This document shows, piece after piece, positions 29,276-38,370 of a DNA stretch of 64,000 nt (positions are counted from its first letter, which is position 1; each line of letters opens with the position of its first letter). A program made the translations under genes and the position numbers. Below the pieces are notes generated by a model, which was not told the DNA's origin, ran no database searches, and saw only the letters and a program-made list of their open reading frames with translations. The stretch comes from Pontibacter anaerobius (lineage in GTDB: Bacteria > Bacteroidota > Bacteroidia > Cytophagales > Hymenobacteraceae). The stretch spans positions 1 to 64,000 of the forward strand of contig NZ_JAPFQO010000004.1 in the NCBI RefSeq assembly GCF_026241195.1. The letters are read 5' to 3'.

Positions 29276-29932
29276 TTAATCGTTTCCGTTCTCCAGTGTG
29301 CCCACTTTCGGGAGGATCTGGATCACGAAGCGGCGGTCTCGGATGTCACCTTTGCGGCCCGCTCCCTCAAAGCCGCTGCCAGCAGCAATCAGCTCTATTC
29401 TGTCCTTCGGGAACTTAATGCCTTGGCTTTGCCAGAAGTCGAGCAGGGCCAGCGCACGTTCATAGCTTAACTGCAGGGCATATTTACGTTGGGAGATGTT
29501 TCTGGGGTCGCCTTTCGGGAAGCTGGCGGCGCGGCCGTCAATCACAATCAGGTATTTTACAGCCTTGTCTTCGATGGAATTGATGACCTGGCTCAGGTTC
29601 TCGCCTGCCTTACGCAGCGGTGCCCGCGAGCGCTGCGGAATAACGGCGCTGCTCTGCTCGAACAGCACATCCACCAGCAGCTCGTGCCGCTTGTACTGCT
29701 CGTTGTACTGAAAATAATCATCGTCCAGGCGGGCGAGGGCGGCTTTTATCTCATCGAGTTTACGCTTTTCCTGTACCTCAACCTGCAGGCGGGCTATGTT
29801 GTCGCGGTTCTCCCTGTCCTTGTCCTGAAACAGCTTGAAGCTCAGCACAAACAGTACCAGCATCACCAGGAAGAGCACGGTCATCAGGTCGACATAGCTT
29901 GGCCAGAAGAAATCTCTGCTTTCCTTACTCAT
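29276..29932 (-). CDS. MotB/ZorB-like motor protein with OmpA-type domain
   Basis: The 218-residue protein has one N-terminal membrane helix, PSYVDLMTVLFLVMLVLFVL (about 11-30). Asp15 lies at the position of the ion-carrying aspartate of MotB, ZorB and ExbD-type stators. A coiled stretch (about 35-75) and a C-terminal OmpA-like domain (about 95-205) follow, containing LIVIDGRAA, QLSYERALALLDFW and IRDRRFVI. Such proteins anchor a stator to peptidoglycan. It is the last gene of the cluster, two bases after the MotA-like gene, so the two should form an ion channel together. No flagellar genes are near. Confidence 0.85.
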   Translation of the reverse strand: MSKESRDFFWPSYVDLMTVLFLVMLVLFVLSFKLFQDKDRENRDNIARLQVEVQEKRKLDEIKAALARLDDDYFQYNEQYKRHELLVDVLFEQSSAVIPQRSRAPLRKAGENLSQVINSIEDKAVKYLIVIDGRAASFPKGDPRNISQRKYALQLSYERALALLDFWQSQGIKFPKDRIELIAAGSGFEGAGRKGDIRDRRFVIQILPKVGTLENGND

Positions 29933-29934
29933 AC

Positions 29935-31692
29935 TTACCTCCTGTTCTGGCCGCCGCCGAAGAACTTGTCGAAAGCTGCCTTTAATGGGCCTGGCTCCAT
30001 ACTTTTAGCCATATGCGCATTCATGGTCTGGAGCTGCTGCAGCAGTTGCTGCTGAATGGCGGCATCGGTCTCTATCTTCTGTAACAGGCGTTCGTTGGTT
30101 TGCCGCAGTTCCCCGGATAGTTGCTGCTGCGCGGTATTAAGTTTATCCTGCTGCTGGCTCAGGTTCTCGAAAGGGCGCATGTAGTCCAGGATGCGCTGGT
30201 AGACATTGTCTTCGTTCAGCCTCCTGAAATGCTCCTGCCACTTCTCGTAGGCATTCTGGGCATCCCGCTCCTGGTGCTGCAGGCGTGCCTCCATCAGGTC
30301 GGTGAGCCGGAGGGCTGCCTTGTCGAAATACTGCTCAATCCTGGAGCCGATATCCTGCAGCTCGCGCTCATGCTGCCCAAAGAAATTCACCTGCCGCTGT
30401 ATGGACTCGTCGTGCTTCTGCAGATAGCCCGGCACTTTGTCGAAACCCTCCTGCAGGCTCGTCAGGCGGCCCAGCACCTGCGCAATGTGGTGCGTCAGCT
30501 CCCCGCCCTTCTGCACCGAATCGTTAAGCGCCACCTGGTACTGCAGGAAGTTCTTAAACAGCTGCTCGCTCTCCTTCAACTTATCGAATACCTGCAGGTT
30601 GGCGTTGGCCATCTGTGTAAACCCGATCTCGTCGAGCTTCTGTATAAAATCCTTTTGAATGCTGATGTTCTCCGAGAGCGAGTCCACGATCGGCCGGAAC
30701 CCAAGCACCTTGTCCAGGAAATCGCGGTTGAAGGAATCCAGCACCGACTTGAGGTTACCCAGGCTGGCCGCCATATCGGAGTTGAGCTTGGGCAGCAGGT
30801 TGGTCTGCAGAAAAGTATAATAGCCGTTCTTGTTGCGATCGCGGAGGCTGCGTGCGTTCTTCAGGGCATTATTGCCCAACAACGTCAGCAACAGCCCCAG
30901 GAAACTGCCCGACATGGCGATAAGCACACCAAACAGGAAAGAGGGAATATTCTGGTCCGTGATGAAAGAGTCAGCCGCAGCGCCGGCCTCCTCCGCCCCA
31001 TAGCCAGACCAGATCAGGCTGGAGAGGCCGATGATCACACCCGAAAACGTACCCAGCAAACCGATGTAAAGAGGGGTGGCGATGGTGGACTGCACCTCGC
31101 CGTCCAGCGCCTCGGAGTAGCGCTCCGACACGTCTTTCAGTATCTCGAAATCGGCTGCGGCGCCTTTGTTGCGCTTCAGGTACTCGTTCGTGTTCCGGAT
31201 AATGCTGCTGAAGGTTTCGGACGGGTGCTGCACCTCGATCACATCGATGGTGGCTGTGCCCTTGCCTCCTGCCGCCACACTGCTGATGAGTGCCTCCGGG
31301 TCGCCCTGCACCAGGTGCAGGTGGCCGCCGGCAAACAGCTTCTCCAGTTTCTCGCGGGCTATACTATAGCTCGCCACCGGGCCGCCCTTCGCTTCGATCT
31401 GCAGCGTGTTGTCTTCTGCAGACACCACTTTTTTAACAACCGGGTTGGAGGGCGTGTACTCCCGAAAGGGTTTGCCGGCAAGTATGGCTTCCCATACTTG
31501 TCCGTCAGGTTTTGCGGCAGCGGGTTTTATACTTCCCGTCTCCAGCAGTTGCTCCCGTAAGTGTAGCCGGTCTTCGGAAGGATACAGATCGGCTATACCT
31601 TTTATCTTTTGCTTGTTACCCTTGTACACGTACAACTGGTAGCCAAGTATGATCAGTATGAGTACTGCCTCTAAAACAAAAATGCCTTCCAT
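29935..31692 (-). CDS. MotA/TolQ/ZorA-like channel protein with long coiled-coil tail
   Basis: The 585-residue protein has an N-terminal membrane helix (3-18), a cytosolic segment, and then two helices typical of MotA/TolQ/ExbB channels: TPLYIGLLGTFSGVIIGLSS near 206-225 and SFLFGVLIAMSGSFLGLLLT near 250-275. Residues 300-575 are rich in Gln, Leu and Glu and predicted to be a long cytoplasmic coiled coil. A long tail is the hallmark of ZorA of the Zorya defence motor and is absent from ordinary TolQ. It pairs with the MotB/ZorB-like gene. The likely role is an ion-driven rotary or force-transmitting stator whose tail reaches cytoplasmic partners. Confidence 0.85.
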   Translation of the reverse strand: MEGIFVLEAVLILIILGYQLYVYKGNKQKIKGIADLYPSEDRLHLREQLLETGSIKPAAAKPDGQVWEAILAGKPFREYTPSNPVVKKVVSAEDNTLQIEAKGGPVASYSIAREKLEKLFAGGHLHLVQGDPEALISSVAAGGKGTATIDVIEVQHPSETFSSIIRNTNEYLKRNKGAAADFEILKDVSERYSEALDGEVQSTIATPLYIGLLGTFSGVIIGLSSLIWSGYGAEEAGAAADSFITDQNIPSFLFGVLIAMSGSFLGLLLTLLGNNALKNARSLRDRNKNGYYTFLQTNLLPKLNSDMAASLGNLKSVLDSFNRDFLDKVLGFRPIVDSLSENISIQKDFIQKLDEIGFTQMANANLQVFDKLKESEQLFKNFLQYQVALNDSVQKGGELTHHIAQVLGRLTSLQEGFDKVPGYLQKHDESIQRQVNFFGQHERELQDIGSRIEQYFDKAALRLTDLMEARLQHQERDAQNAYEKWQEHFRRLNEDNVYQRILDYMRPFENLSQQQDKLNTAQQQLSGELRQTNERLLQKIETDAAIQQQLLQQLQTMNAHMAKSMEPGPLKAAFDKFFGGGQNRR

Positions 31693-31700
31693 CTAAGGGG

Positions 31701-32534
31701 TTATCTGAAATCTATGCGTGCTTTCTCCTGTATTTTCCAGCCATTGTTGACTTTGGTAAGTACACCGTCTCCCTGCAGCACTACCCGGCTCACCATGCGG
31801 TTGGATGGCTTCTCGAAATCAAAGGCGTTCTCCAGGCGGTCTATGCCCTGGGCAATTACAAAGGCATGGTTACCCGACAGGTTAAAGCGGTAGCGGGTTG
31901 TGTTGCTGCCTTCTGCCGGCACGTCCATCTCAATGTAGCTGTCGGAGTCGGGGCGCTGCTGCAGCTGGTGCTGGCGTATTACGCCGTCTTCCGGTATAAT
32001 CGCGAACCGGGAGCCTGAATCTGCCGCAAGCTCCGGCATTGCCTCAGGCTGCACAGGTGGCGGCGTCGGGTTAGCGGCCTGCTCCAGTTCATCCAGCAGG
32101 TTACCGCCGGCAAACTCCAGGTTTACGGCCGGTGAGGTTGCTGCCCGCCCTTGCTGCTCATTCTCGTTTCTATCCATTGATCGTTCGTTACGTCTCCTGT
32201 TCTCCTTTTTTCTCTTGGGCTGCTGCGGTTGTTGCTCCGTACGCTCGGGGTTCTGCTGCGACGGCTGCTTTTCCCTTTGCTTCTGGCGCTGCTCCTGCTG
32301 CTCCTGCCGTGGCTGGTTTCTACGGCCGCCAGACTCACCGGCATCGCCTGCGGCTCTGCTGCCCCTGCTTGCCCCGCCCTCCAGTTTCCTGACGCGCGCC
32401 TCCAGGTAGGTATTATTCTCTTTCAGTTTATCAATCCGCTTCGTTAGCATGTTGTACGCACTGACGGCCCTTAAAAAGGCAAAGCCTGCCCCGATCAGGG
32501 CGATTATACTTATAATGACTGCTATTGTATTCAT
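31701..32534 (-). CDS. Membrane-anchored coiled-coil protein with Gln/Arg-rich linker
   Basis: The 277-residue protein is not recognised. It has one N-terminal helix (about 3-25), a short coiled coil (ITKR-type heptads, about 30-52), a long low-complexity linker rich in Gln, Arg, Glu and Pro (about 55-125), and a C-terminal domain of probable beta structure (about 185-277, from YIEMDVPAEG to the end). The architecture suits an adaptor tethering a folded domain to the inner membrane. It lies eight bases upstream of the MotA-like gene, so it belongs to the motor cluster. Confidence 0.65.
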   Translation of the reverse strand: MNTIAVIISIIALIGAGFAFLRAVSAYNMLTKRIDKLKENNTYLEARVRKLEGGASRGSRAAGDAGESGGRRNQPRQEQQEQRQKQREKQPSQQNPERTEQQPQQPKRKKENRRRNERSMDRNENEQQGRAATSPAVNLEFAGGNLLDELEQAANPTPPPVQPEAMPELAADSGSRFAIIPEDGVIRQHQLQQRPDSDSYIEMDVPAEGSNTTRYRFNLSGNHAFVIAQGIDRLENAFDFEKPSNRMVSRVVLQGDGVLTKVNNGWKIQEKARIDFR

Positions 32535-32714
32535 GAGTCAATGCTGTTTATTCTGAATAAGAATTCATATTGATGTTTATTTCCAACTCCTGCCCTTGTC
32601 GCAGGCGGTGAGTATGGTACTATTTTCAGCAAGCTATAAGTTTTATAGGTATTGTTTTTCACCTGAAGCGAAAAAATGATGCAATCCCTAAGAAACCTGC
32701 TTTAATCCGAAAAA

Positions 32715-32738
32715 TCCCCTCCCTGTATGGGGAGGGGT
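32715..32738. repeat. CCCCTCC-type intergenic hairpin
   Basis: CCCCTCC (32716-32722) pairs with GGAGGGG (32731-32737). On the minus strand it is preceded by GACCCCAGA and followed by a T run. It sits in the 224-base gap between the SrfB-like gene and the coiled-coil gene. It belongs to a family with copies near 36880, 44084 and 59660. It could attenuate transcription within the cluster. Confidence 0.6.
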
Positions 32739-32758
32739 CTGGGGTCATTGGATATACT

Positions 32759-35700
32759 TTAAGAGATCGCGCTTACCTGCGACTGCTGCTTGTACAGCTC
32801 TTTCGACAATAAGTACAGCGACTGCTTCAGCGGCATAAAGAACATGGTTTCATGCAGCTGCTCCCGGTCTGTGAGGCCACGCACGGTGTCTTCCAGGATC
32901 ATGGTATAGCTGTCCTGCAGGTTGGTACGCATGAAATCGAGAATGCGCATCGGGTCCACTTCCACGCCCATCGAGCGCATCAGCGGCGATACGTCCGGAT
33001 CGTCGAGCAGCAGCTCCAGGCAGGCCATTACGTTGTCCAACACTTCCTGGCGCAGCTCTCCCGTTATCTGGGTTTTGGTTACAGGTGTCAGTGCGTCCTC
33101 TTTGTTGGCCGAGCCGGTTGGGCGCATGATCGGGATGTTGGTCAGGTCGTTCAGGTCTGTTCCTTCCAGCGCCATGGCACCACCGTTGGCAGTAACCTGC
33201 TTCGGGTTGTCTACCAGCACCAGCTTAAAGTTAGCCGGCGGCTCCTGCCCCGTCACCTTCTGGAAAATGGCTTTGGCATAGCGCTCCACATTCGACAGGT
33301 TGTTGCCCGCGCTCAGCAGCCTGATGTATAGACTACCGCGCCCGCTGAACGAGATGTAACGTGGCATTTTCACATCCAGTTGCTGCACCAGCTGAGCCAG
33401 GTGGTACATCAGCGCACCGAAGTGCAGGTAGAACATTAACCGTAGCTGACGTGCCTGCAACAACTGCGCGCTATAGTTGAGCTCTTTGTCATAGCTAAAG
33501 AGCAAACTGCTGATATCTGCCGAATTGAAATCCGGGTTATCCAGGGCAGTCTCCAGGAACTTACGGTACTCGCGGCCTTCCTCGGTCAGCGGAATGCGCA
33601 GCACGTGGTCTACCCCGTACTGCAGCAGGCCGTTGTCTTTGCTGGTTTTCACGGTGGCAAAGCCATCGCCCCACAGGTCGTTACCGGCAAAGCGGAACGA
33701 GGAACTGTGAGACGGTTTACGGTTGGTGAACAGCAGCACATCGGTCGTACCGCCGCCAATATCCACGTTGATCAGGTTCTCGTCCTGGCTCGGCACCACG
33801 GCCCCCGTTCTGGACAGGAAGTAGAACGGCGCCACGGATTCTGTAATGCAAACCGTATTTCTGCCATTCTTAAACACATTGTTGTACACCGTGTCCCACA
33901 CGTTCTGGAACATGTTGCGGGAATACTCATCAAAACTCAGCGGTGCAAACCACACGATTTTCGTGCTGGCCACATTGCCGTTGTTCAACACCACTTTGTT
34001 CTTGATCAGCAGCATGATCTCGGTGAAGAACGCCTCGATGCGGCGCTTGCCGGCATTGGTCAGCGTTTCGCTCCACTTCAGGTCGGTATGGTAGGTCTGC
34101 TTGTACTGGTCCTGGTGGGTACCTTCGGTGTTAATGGAGAAACCGATGTTGATGTTACCGAACAGGTTCGTGATCTGGTTCTCGAAATCGATGGCCTCGC
34201 AGGTGGCTGTCCGGGTCGGGAAGTTATACAGCGAACCGCCGGAACCGATGATCAAAGGTATAAACTCACGCTTCAGTAAAGTCTCCACAGCGAACAACCT
34301 GCCGAAACCGCGCTTATGGAAACGCTGGTAATCCGTCAGCGACGGGTCATCGGAAGGCTTGTTCAGCATCACCAGTTGCTGGTCGTTAGCAGTGATGGAG
34401 AACTCGCGCGGCGGCTGGTTGGAGCCGGAAGTATAGGCAATGTGCGTGTTAGAGGTTCCGAAGTCGATGGCAAAGGTGAAATTGTGTATCCCCTGCTGCT
34501 TTTCCTCGAACTTCGGTACGATCAGCGCCTTGCCCGTTAAGTCTACCCCGGCATGTGTGAACTCCGCAAAATCGAAGTGTGTGCCCCGTATCTCGTAGTA
34601 GGTGCTGCCTGCGCTGCTGTTGCTCTTCTTGGTTCTGCGGTGCGCAATGGCCGATGTAATTCCTCCGCCGGCTTCCAGTTGTTTGCCTCCCACATAAAAG
34701 TCCAGCGAATGATTCTTATTCACCAGCAAGGGGTCGATGTCCTCATCTACCAGCATCACCTTATAGAAGTCGTTGTACTGCACGGCGTCTGTGAACTTGT
34801 AGAACGGGAACACGCCCAGACCAATCCTGGATTTCAGGATATGGCCTTTCTCCGGGATCACGTTTCCGCTCGCGTCTTTCGAGTTCAGCGGGTTGTCGTA
34901 ATAGCTGCGCTCGTATACTACGTTGCCTTTTTCGGTCGGTATCTGCAGCGTTACCCGCACATGGTTCACGTCGATGTGGAAGGTCAGGTGGCTGGCTAAA
35001 TCCTCCGGCGTGAAGAACTCAAAGTATAAACTCGTGACCGGCAGCAGGTAGTTAAAGGATTTCTCCGTTACGCCCGGCTGGTACACCACGGTGCCACTGT
35101 AAAAACGATCGGTATTCACCTCGTAAGGCACCTGCACCAGCGTTTCCTGCAGCAGGTCGTTGATAGTCAGGTATGGATAGTTGAACCCAACACCCGGCAG
35201 CGAGCGGTTCTCCAATGGTTTTTCATCGGCGTAGCTTACCTCGGTGTTTGCCGGCCAGGCCAGGTTATTCACATACTTGATATTCGGGGCCAAACGCAGG
35301 TCTGGTTTCAGCACGATCGGGCGATCGCCGGTAAAACCGGAGTGCGTCGGGCGGATGAACAGGTCGCTGCTGGTAACGGCGGTCTGGTCCTTTTTAACCA
35401 GGAAATTGATATGACCGACGTGAACCGGGTTCTGCTGGAAATCCACGAGCTGCAGGTACTGAGACGCAATGGCGCCCTGCCCTACCGCGCCTGCCATATT
35501 TATACTTCGCAGCAGGTTCTCGTCCAGTGCATTGTACACTGCCGGAAAAGCCTGGATCATGGCCGGGTTCGATACGAACAGCTTGTGCACGTACTCCCTG
35601 AAATCCGGCTCACGGTCCTCCAGCGACACATAGTTATGGTCAAAGTAGGTGCCGATATTCTGGGCTCTGTTTATACTTAGCGGCTGCACGTTCGGAGCCA

Positions 35701-36223
35701 CAAAGAGGAACGTCAGCGGCGAGGTGCCCCCGATCAGCTGCATATGCCGGTCGCCACGACTGTTCGTCGACTCGAAGAAGATCAGGAAGATATCCTCGAT
35801 ACCCTGGAAGCGGCTGTCGTTCATGAACAGCTCCAGCGTACGGCCCAGCAGACTCGTATTCGGGTTTGCCTGCATGGCACCCAACTGCTGGTGCTTGTTC
35901 CAGCGACGAATGATGATCTTGTTGCCGGCCTGCGCGTAGCTCTGGTGGTTGTAGAGCAACTCCCAAAGGTCCCAGAAGTGCGTCACGAACCGATGGTAGA
36001 TGGTGTTGGTGCTGTTGCCTGCCACGCCGCGTTTCACAAAATCGAAAGCAGTCTCGAACAGGTGCATGCGGGCAAACGGCGTCGGGATGGAGGCGTTGAT
36101 CTTCAAGGCTCTGCCACCCGCGCCATCGGTAATATCTTTGATCTCGGTGCTCGTGATCTGGCTGGTTTTTGCCCAGCCTTCCACGTTAGAACCGGTTTTA
36201 TGAAGACGAAGTACTTTCGGCAT
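32759..36223 (-). CDS. SrfB-like protein with actin/Hsp70-type ATPase core
   Basis: The 1154-residue protein has about 580 N-terminal residues without recognised motifs. An actin-like ATPase core follows: phosphate-1 loop FAIDFGTSNTHIAY near 585-598, phosphate-2 loop VDIGGGTTDVLLF near 821-833, and an adenosine-type motif FSGRGSLYIRLLS near 958-970. Length and core agree with the SrfB family (named from Salmonella, function unclear); this family call is from memory and moderately confident. No membrane segment is evident, so it is likely cytosolic. It shares the cluster with a tubulin-like protein and a MotA/MotB-like motor, which no chaperone role explains. Confidence 0.75.
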   Translation of the reverse strand: MPKVLRLHKTGSNVEGWAKTSQITSTEIKDITDGAGGRALKINASIPTPFARMHLFETAFDFVKRGVAGNSTNTIYHRFVTHFWDLWELLYNHQSYAQAGNKIIIRRWNKHQQLGAMQANPNTSLLGRTLELFMNDSRFQGIEDIFLIFFESTNSRGDRHMQLIGGTSPLTFLFVAPNVQPLSINRAQNIGTYFDHNYVSLEDREPDFREYVHKLFVSNPAMIQAFPAVYNALDENLLRSINMAGAVGQGAIASQYLQLVDFQQNPVHVGHINFLVKKDQTAVTSSDLFIRPTHSGFTGDRPIVLKPDLRLAPNIKYVNNLAWPANTEVSYADEKPLENRSLPGVGFNYPYLTINDLLQETLVQVPYEVNTDRFYSGTVVYQPGVTEKSFNYLLPVTSLYFEFFTPEDLASHLTFHIDVNHVRVTLQIPTEKGNVVYERSYYDNPLNSKDASGNVIPEKGHILKSRIGLGVFPFYKFTDAVQYNDFYKVMLVDEDIDPLLVNKNHSLDFYVGGKQLEAGGGITSAIAHRRTKKSNSSAGSTYYEIRGTHFDFAEFTHAGVDLTGKALIVPKFEEKQQGIHNFTFAIDFGTSNTHIAYTSGSNQPPREFSITANDQQLVMLNKPSDDPSLTDYQRFHKRGFGRLFAVETLLKREFIPLIIGSGGSLYNFPTRTATCEAIDFENQITNLFGNINIGFSINTEGTHQDQYKQTYHTDLKWSETLTNAGKRRIEAFFTEIMLLIKNKVVLNNGNVASTKIVWFAPLSFDEYSRNMFQNVWDTVYNNVFKNGRNTVCITESVAPFYFLSRTGAVVPSQDENLINVDIGGGTTDVLLFTNRKPSHSSSFRFAGNDLWGDGFATVKTSKDNGLLQYGVDHVLRIPLTEEGREYRKFLETALDNPDFNSADISSLLFSYDKELNYSAQLLQARQLRLMFYLHFGALMYHLAQLVQQLDVKMPRYISFSGRGSLYIRLLSAGNNLSNVERYAKAIFQKVTGQEPPANFKLVLVDNPKQVTANGGAMALEGTDLNDLTNIPIMRPTGSANKEDALTPVTKTQITGELRQEVLDNVMACLELLLDDPDVSPLMRSMGVEVDPMRILDFMRTNLQDSYTMILEDTVRGLTDREQLHETMFFMPLKQSLYLLSKELYKQQSQVSAIS

Positions 36224-36252
36224 GTTTGTTTCTTTTTATAGTATTATTGAGT

Positions 36253-36304
36253 ATGGCGCGAGCCTCCAGGCTCGTGACTAACTATAGCGGGGCCTCTGGC
36301 CCCT
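36253..36304 (+). repeat. Composite palindromic repeat, copy 1
   Basis: GCGAGCC TCC AGGCTCG (from about 36258) and GGGGCC TCT GGCCCC (from about 36289) are two small hairpins joined by an ACTATAG linker. The same two-hairpin unit occurs inverted at about 40524-40585, with changed loop bases but conserved stems. It fills part of the gap upstream of the SrfB-like gene. Confidence 0.6.
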
Positions 36305-36331
36305 TATTAAAATTCAATTCTACCCCACTCT

Positions 36332-36722
36332 TTTGTCATCCTGAAAGGATCTTGTGGAAAATAACCAGTAAGCTCCACTACTCCCACACATCTAAAAACA
36401 TCAGCGTAGGATTCTCTGTCTTTATCAGTTGAAGCTTGTCTTCTCTACTCATTAACTTAATATCTTTCTCACGCTCTATAGCATGTTGTACATAAGTATA
36501 GCGTTCATAGTACAGCAACTTATAGCAGTAGTAGCGTCCGGTAAATGTTTCCGGCTTTCCTCGGTTCTCTTTGTGCTGATTAATTCTCACCTGCAAATCA
36601 TTCGTTATACCTGTATAAAGCACTGTTTTGCCTGGGTTTGTAATGATGTACACAAAGTAGTTGTGACTTTTCATAGTTGAAGTCTATGCTCCTTTTCCAC
36701 AAGATCCTTTCAGGATGACAAA
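36332..36722. mobile_element. GIY-YIG nuclease gene flanked by 30-bp inverted repeats
   Basis: The 30 bases at 36332-36361 are a perfect inverted copy of 36693-36722. The arm contains TCATCCTGAAAGGATCT, itself nearly palindromic. Between the arms lies only a GIY-YIG nuclease gene. The unit is 391 bases and sits inside an otherwise compact gene cluster, between the SrfB-like and tubulin-like genes. No target duplication was recognised by eye. I infer a small nuclease-carrying mobile or repeat-maintaining element. Confidence 0.65.
36378..36674 (-). CDS. GIY-YIG nuclease family protein
   Basis: The 98-residue protein is a stand-alone GIY-YIG domain: YFVYIITN near residues 6-13 (GIY position), VLYTGITNDLQVRINQHK near 18-35 (YIG position with the catalytic Arg in VRINQHK), and Glu in the AIEREKDIK helix near 66-74 as metal ligand. 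Such short nucleases are common in Bacteroidota and are often annotated as UvrC-like endonucleases, although they lack the other UvrC domains. It is framed by 30-bp inverted repeats, so it is probably part of a mobile unit and not of the surrounding cluster. Confidence 0.9.
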   Translation of the reverse strand: MKSHNYFVYIITNPGKTVLYTGITNDLQVRINQHKENRGKPETFTGRYYCYKLLYYERYTYVQHAIEREKDIKLMSREDKLQLIKTENPTLMFLDVWE

Positions 36723-36763
36723 GAGAAAAAAACACTCCCTATACTTTAGTTCCTCCTTTGCTC

Positions 36764-36916
36764 TTTCGGATTTGCAATCCGAAAGTATAGTAATGCAAGG
36801 ATTTGTAATCCGCTTTTAAACTTTTTGCAGCTGCTTCTGGTGGCTAAATTCGGATTACAAACCCTGAAGAACCTTAACTCCCCCTCCTGTTTTTAGGAGG
36901 GGGCTGGGGGAGGTCT
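36764..36916. repeat. GGATTTGCAATCC hairpins and CCCCCTCCT hairpin
   Basis: TTCGGATTTGCAATCCGAA (about 36764-36782), GGATTTGTAATCC (about 36798-36810) and TCGGATTACAAAC (about 36849-36861) are variants of one short palindrome. Related words recur at 40483-40524. CCCCCTCCT (36880-36888) pairs with AGGAGGGGG (36895-36903) and, on the minus strand, follows the tubulin-like gene stop within 15 bases, so it may act as its terminator. Confidence 0.6.
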
Positions 36917-38368
36917 CTAACTATACTTCAACTTCTCTTCCACCAGCCTCTCTGTAGCGGTTTCAAAAGCTTTTATAGTTGCTTTAAAGGCGTCGCGGTC
37001 TGAGACGGATTCGGAGGCGCGGTTGAGTTCTTTTACAAAGGAGCCCTGACTTATTCCCTTGTTCAGGAAACCAGTTTCTACGTGCTTGTCCGACACCATG
37101 CGGTTGAAGTCCGTTTCGTTCAGGTCCAGGGCGGCGAAGGTTCTCTCTTTGCGGCTCAGCTCGCGCAGCCACGCCTGGTAGCCGAACTCCGGATTAGTCA
37201 GGAATTTGTTCAGCTCCCGGAAAACCGGCTCATTGCGGATGGCGCCCTGCAGGTCTACGCCTTTGGCATAGGCCGCCTGCGCGTCGCCGGGCAGGTGCGT
37301 GGTGTAGTAGCGCTCGAAGTAGTGGAATCGGATCAGCTGCGTGGCAATACGATCGCGGGTTTCACTGTCTAGGTGCGAGAACTGCACGTTGCTCACGTCT
37401 TCGCGCAGGCCATACTCATGGAAAGTCTCATTCCCGGAGAGCTCATCATCCGAATAATCCATGAAGTCAACTATAGCCAAAGCACTCAGCAGTTCAACCA
37501 AATGCGCATCGTTTCTCTGGCTGGCACGGCCCGGGTTGTTCTCCATCGGCTTGTCCGGCGTGTCGCCCATGTAGTACACGGCATTCACACCGTTCAGGTG
37601 GTGCTGGTAGTAAGAAAGCGCGTCCTTTGCCTTCGTGGTGAAGGTATTGGAATCAATAAAGTCAGCTTCCACACCGGCGGCAGGTTGCTCCAGCGAGAAG
37701 TATGGCAGCACCACCATCGCACCCGTCAGGGCTGTATTCAAACTTGCGGCATTAGGCAATCCTGTGCGGCTATCCTTGAAGTTCTTCAGAAGCAGCGGGA
37801 AACCAGCCGCGCCTGTTCCGCCAAAAATCGAGCTCACGAAGAAGATACGATCACCGGGCTGGAAATTGGAAGCAAAGAAGCGCATCTCGGGAGAATCAAT
37901 GATCTCGTTCAGCACCACGCTGCCTACGTTCGGGCTACCGCGGAAACCCACGTCCAGGCTGTTGTTCAGGTTCTCCGGGGTGAACAGCAGGTCGATGAGC
38001 GCCTGGCTCTCTACGTCCAGCTGGTTATAGCCCACGTGGTCTTTAAACGGCTTGTTGATGCCCCCGAAATCATACACGAAACTGTCGCGGATCTTGGCCG
38101 TGCCATCGCCCGCTATACTGGAGAGTGTGCTGATATCGGTGTGGAAAAAACCATCGTCGCGGCGACCCAGCGCATCATGAATGTGCTTGTATGTTTTAAG
38201 CAGTTCCACGGTGCGGTTCATGTCGCCGTTCTGGGTGTCGGGGTCAATGATGATCGGTACTATTTTATCACAGTTCTGAATCTTGACACCTGCTGCCATC
38301 AGCATGACCAGCGAGCGGATCACGCGGGAGCCGGTGCCTCCGATTCCGAATACAAAAAGCTTTGCCAT
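36917..38368 (-). CDS. Tubulin/FtsZ-like GTPase-fold protein
   Basis: The 483-residue protein opens with a nucleotide-binding segment, KLFVFGIGGTGSRVIRSLVML (residues 3-23, GGTGSR at 9-14), and carries a second glycine loop, SSIFGGTGAAGFPLLLKNF, near 176-194. The latter corresponds to the tubulin signature GGTG(S/A)G of FtsZ and tubulin. The remainder does not resemble FtsZ closely, so it belongs with the divergent bacterial 'tubulin-like' group. It is the third gene of the cluster in transcription order. It is two bases downstream of a membrane-protein gene. Whether it polymerises cannot be told from sequence. Confidence 0.8.
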   Translation of the reverse strand: MAKLFVFGIGGTGSRVIRSLVMLMAAGVKIQNCDKIVPIIIDPDTQNGDMNRTVELLKTYKHIHDALGRRDDGFFHTDISTLSSIAGDGTAKIRDSFVYDFGGINKPFKDHVGYNQLDVESQALIDLLFTPENLNNSLDVGFRGSPNVGSVVLNEIIDSPEMRFFASNFQPGDRIFFVSSIFGGTGAAGFPLLLKNFKDSRTGLPNAASLNTALTGAMVVLPYFSLEQPAAGVEADFIDSNTFTTKAKDALSYYQHHLNGVNAVYYMGDTPDKPMENNPGRASQRNDAHLVELLSALAIVDFMDYSDDELSGNETFHEYGLREDVSNVQFSHLDSETRDRIATQLIRFHYFERYYTTHLPGDAQAAYAKGVDLQGAIRNEPVFRELNKFLTNPEFGYQAWLRELSRKERTFAALDLNETDFNRMVSDKHVETGFLNKGISQGSFVKELNRASESVSDRDAFKATIKAFETATERLVEEKLKYS

Positions 38369-38370
38369 AG

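Noticed and set aside
30121-31560. 479-codon open frame on the plus strand
   Set aside because: It lies fully antisense to the MotA/ZorA-like gene, which has clear family features; the antisense translation shows none.
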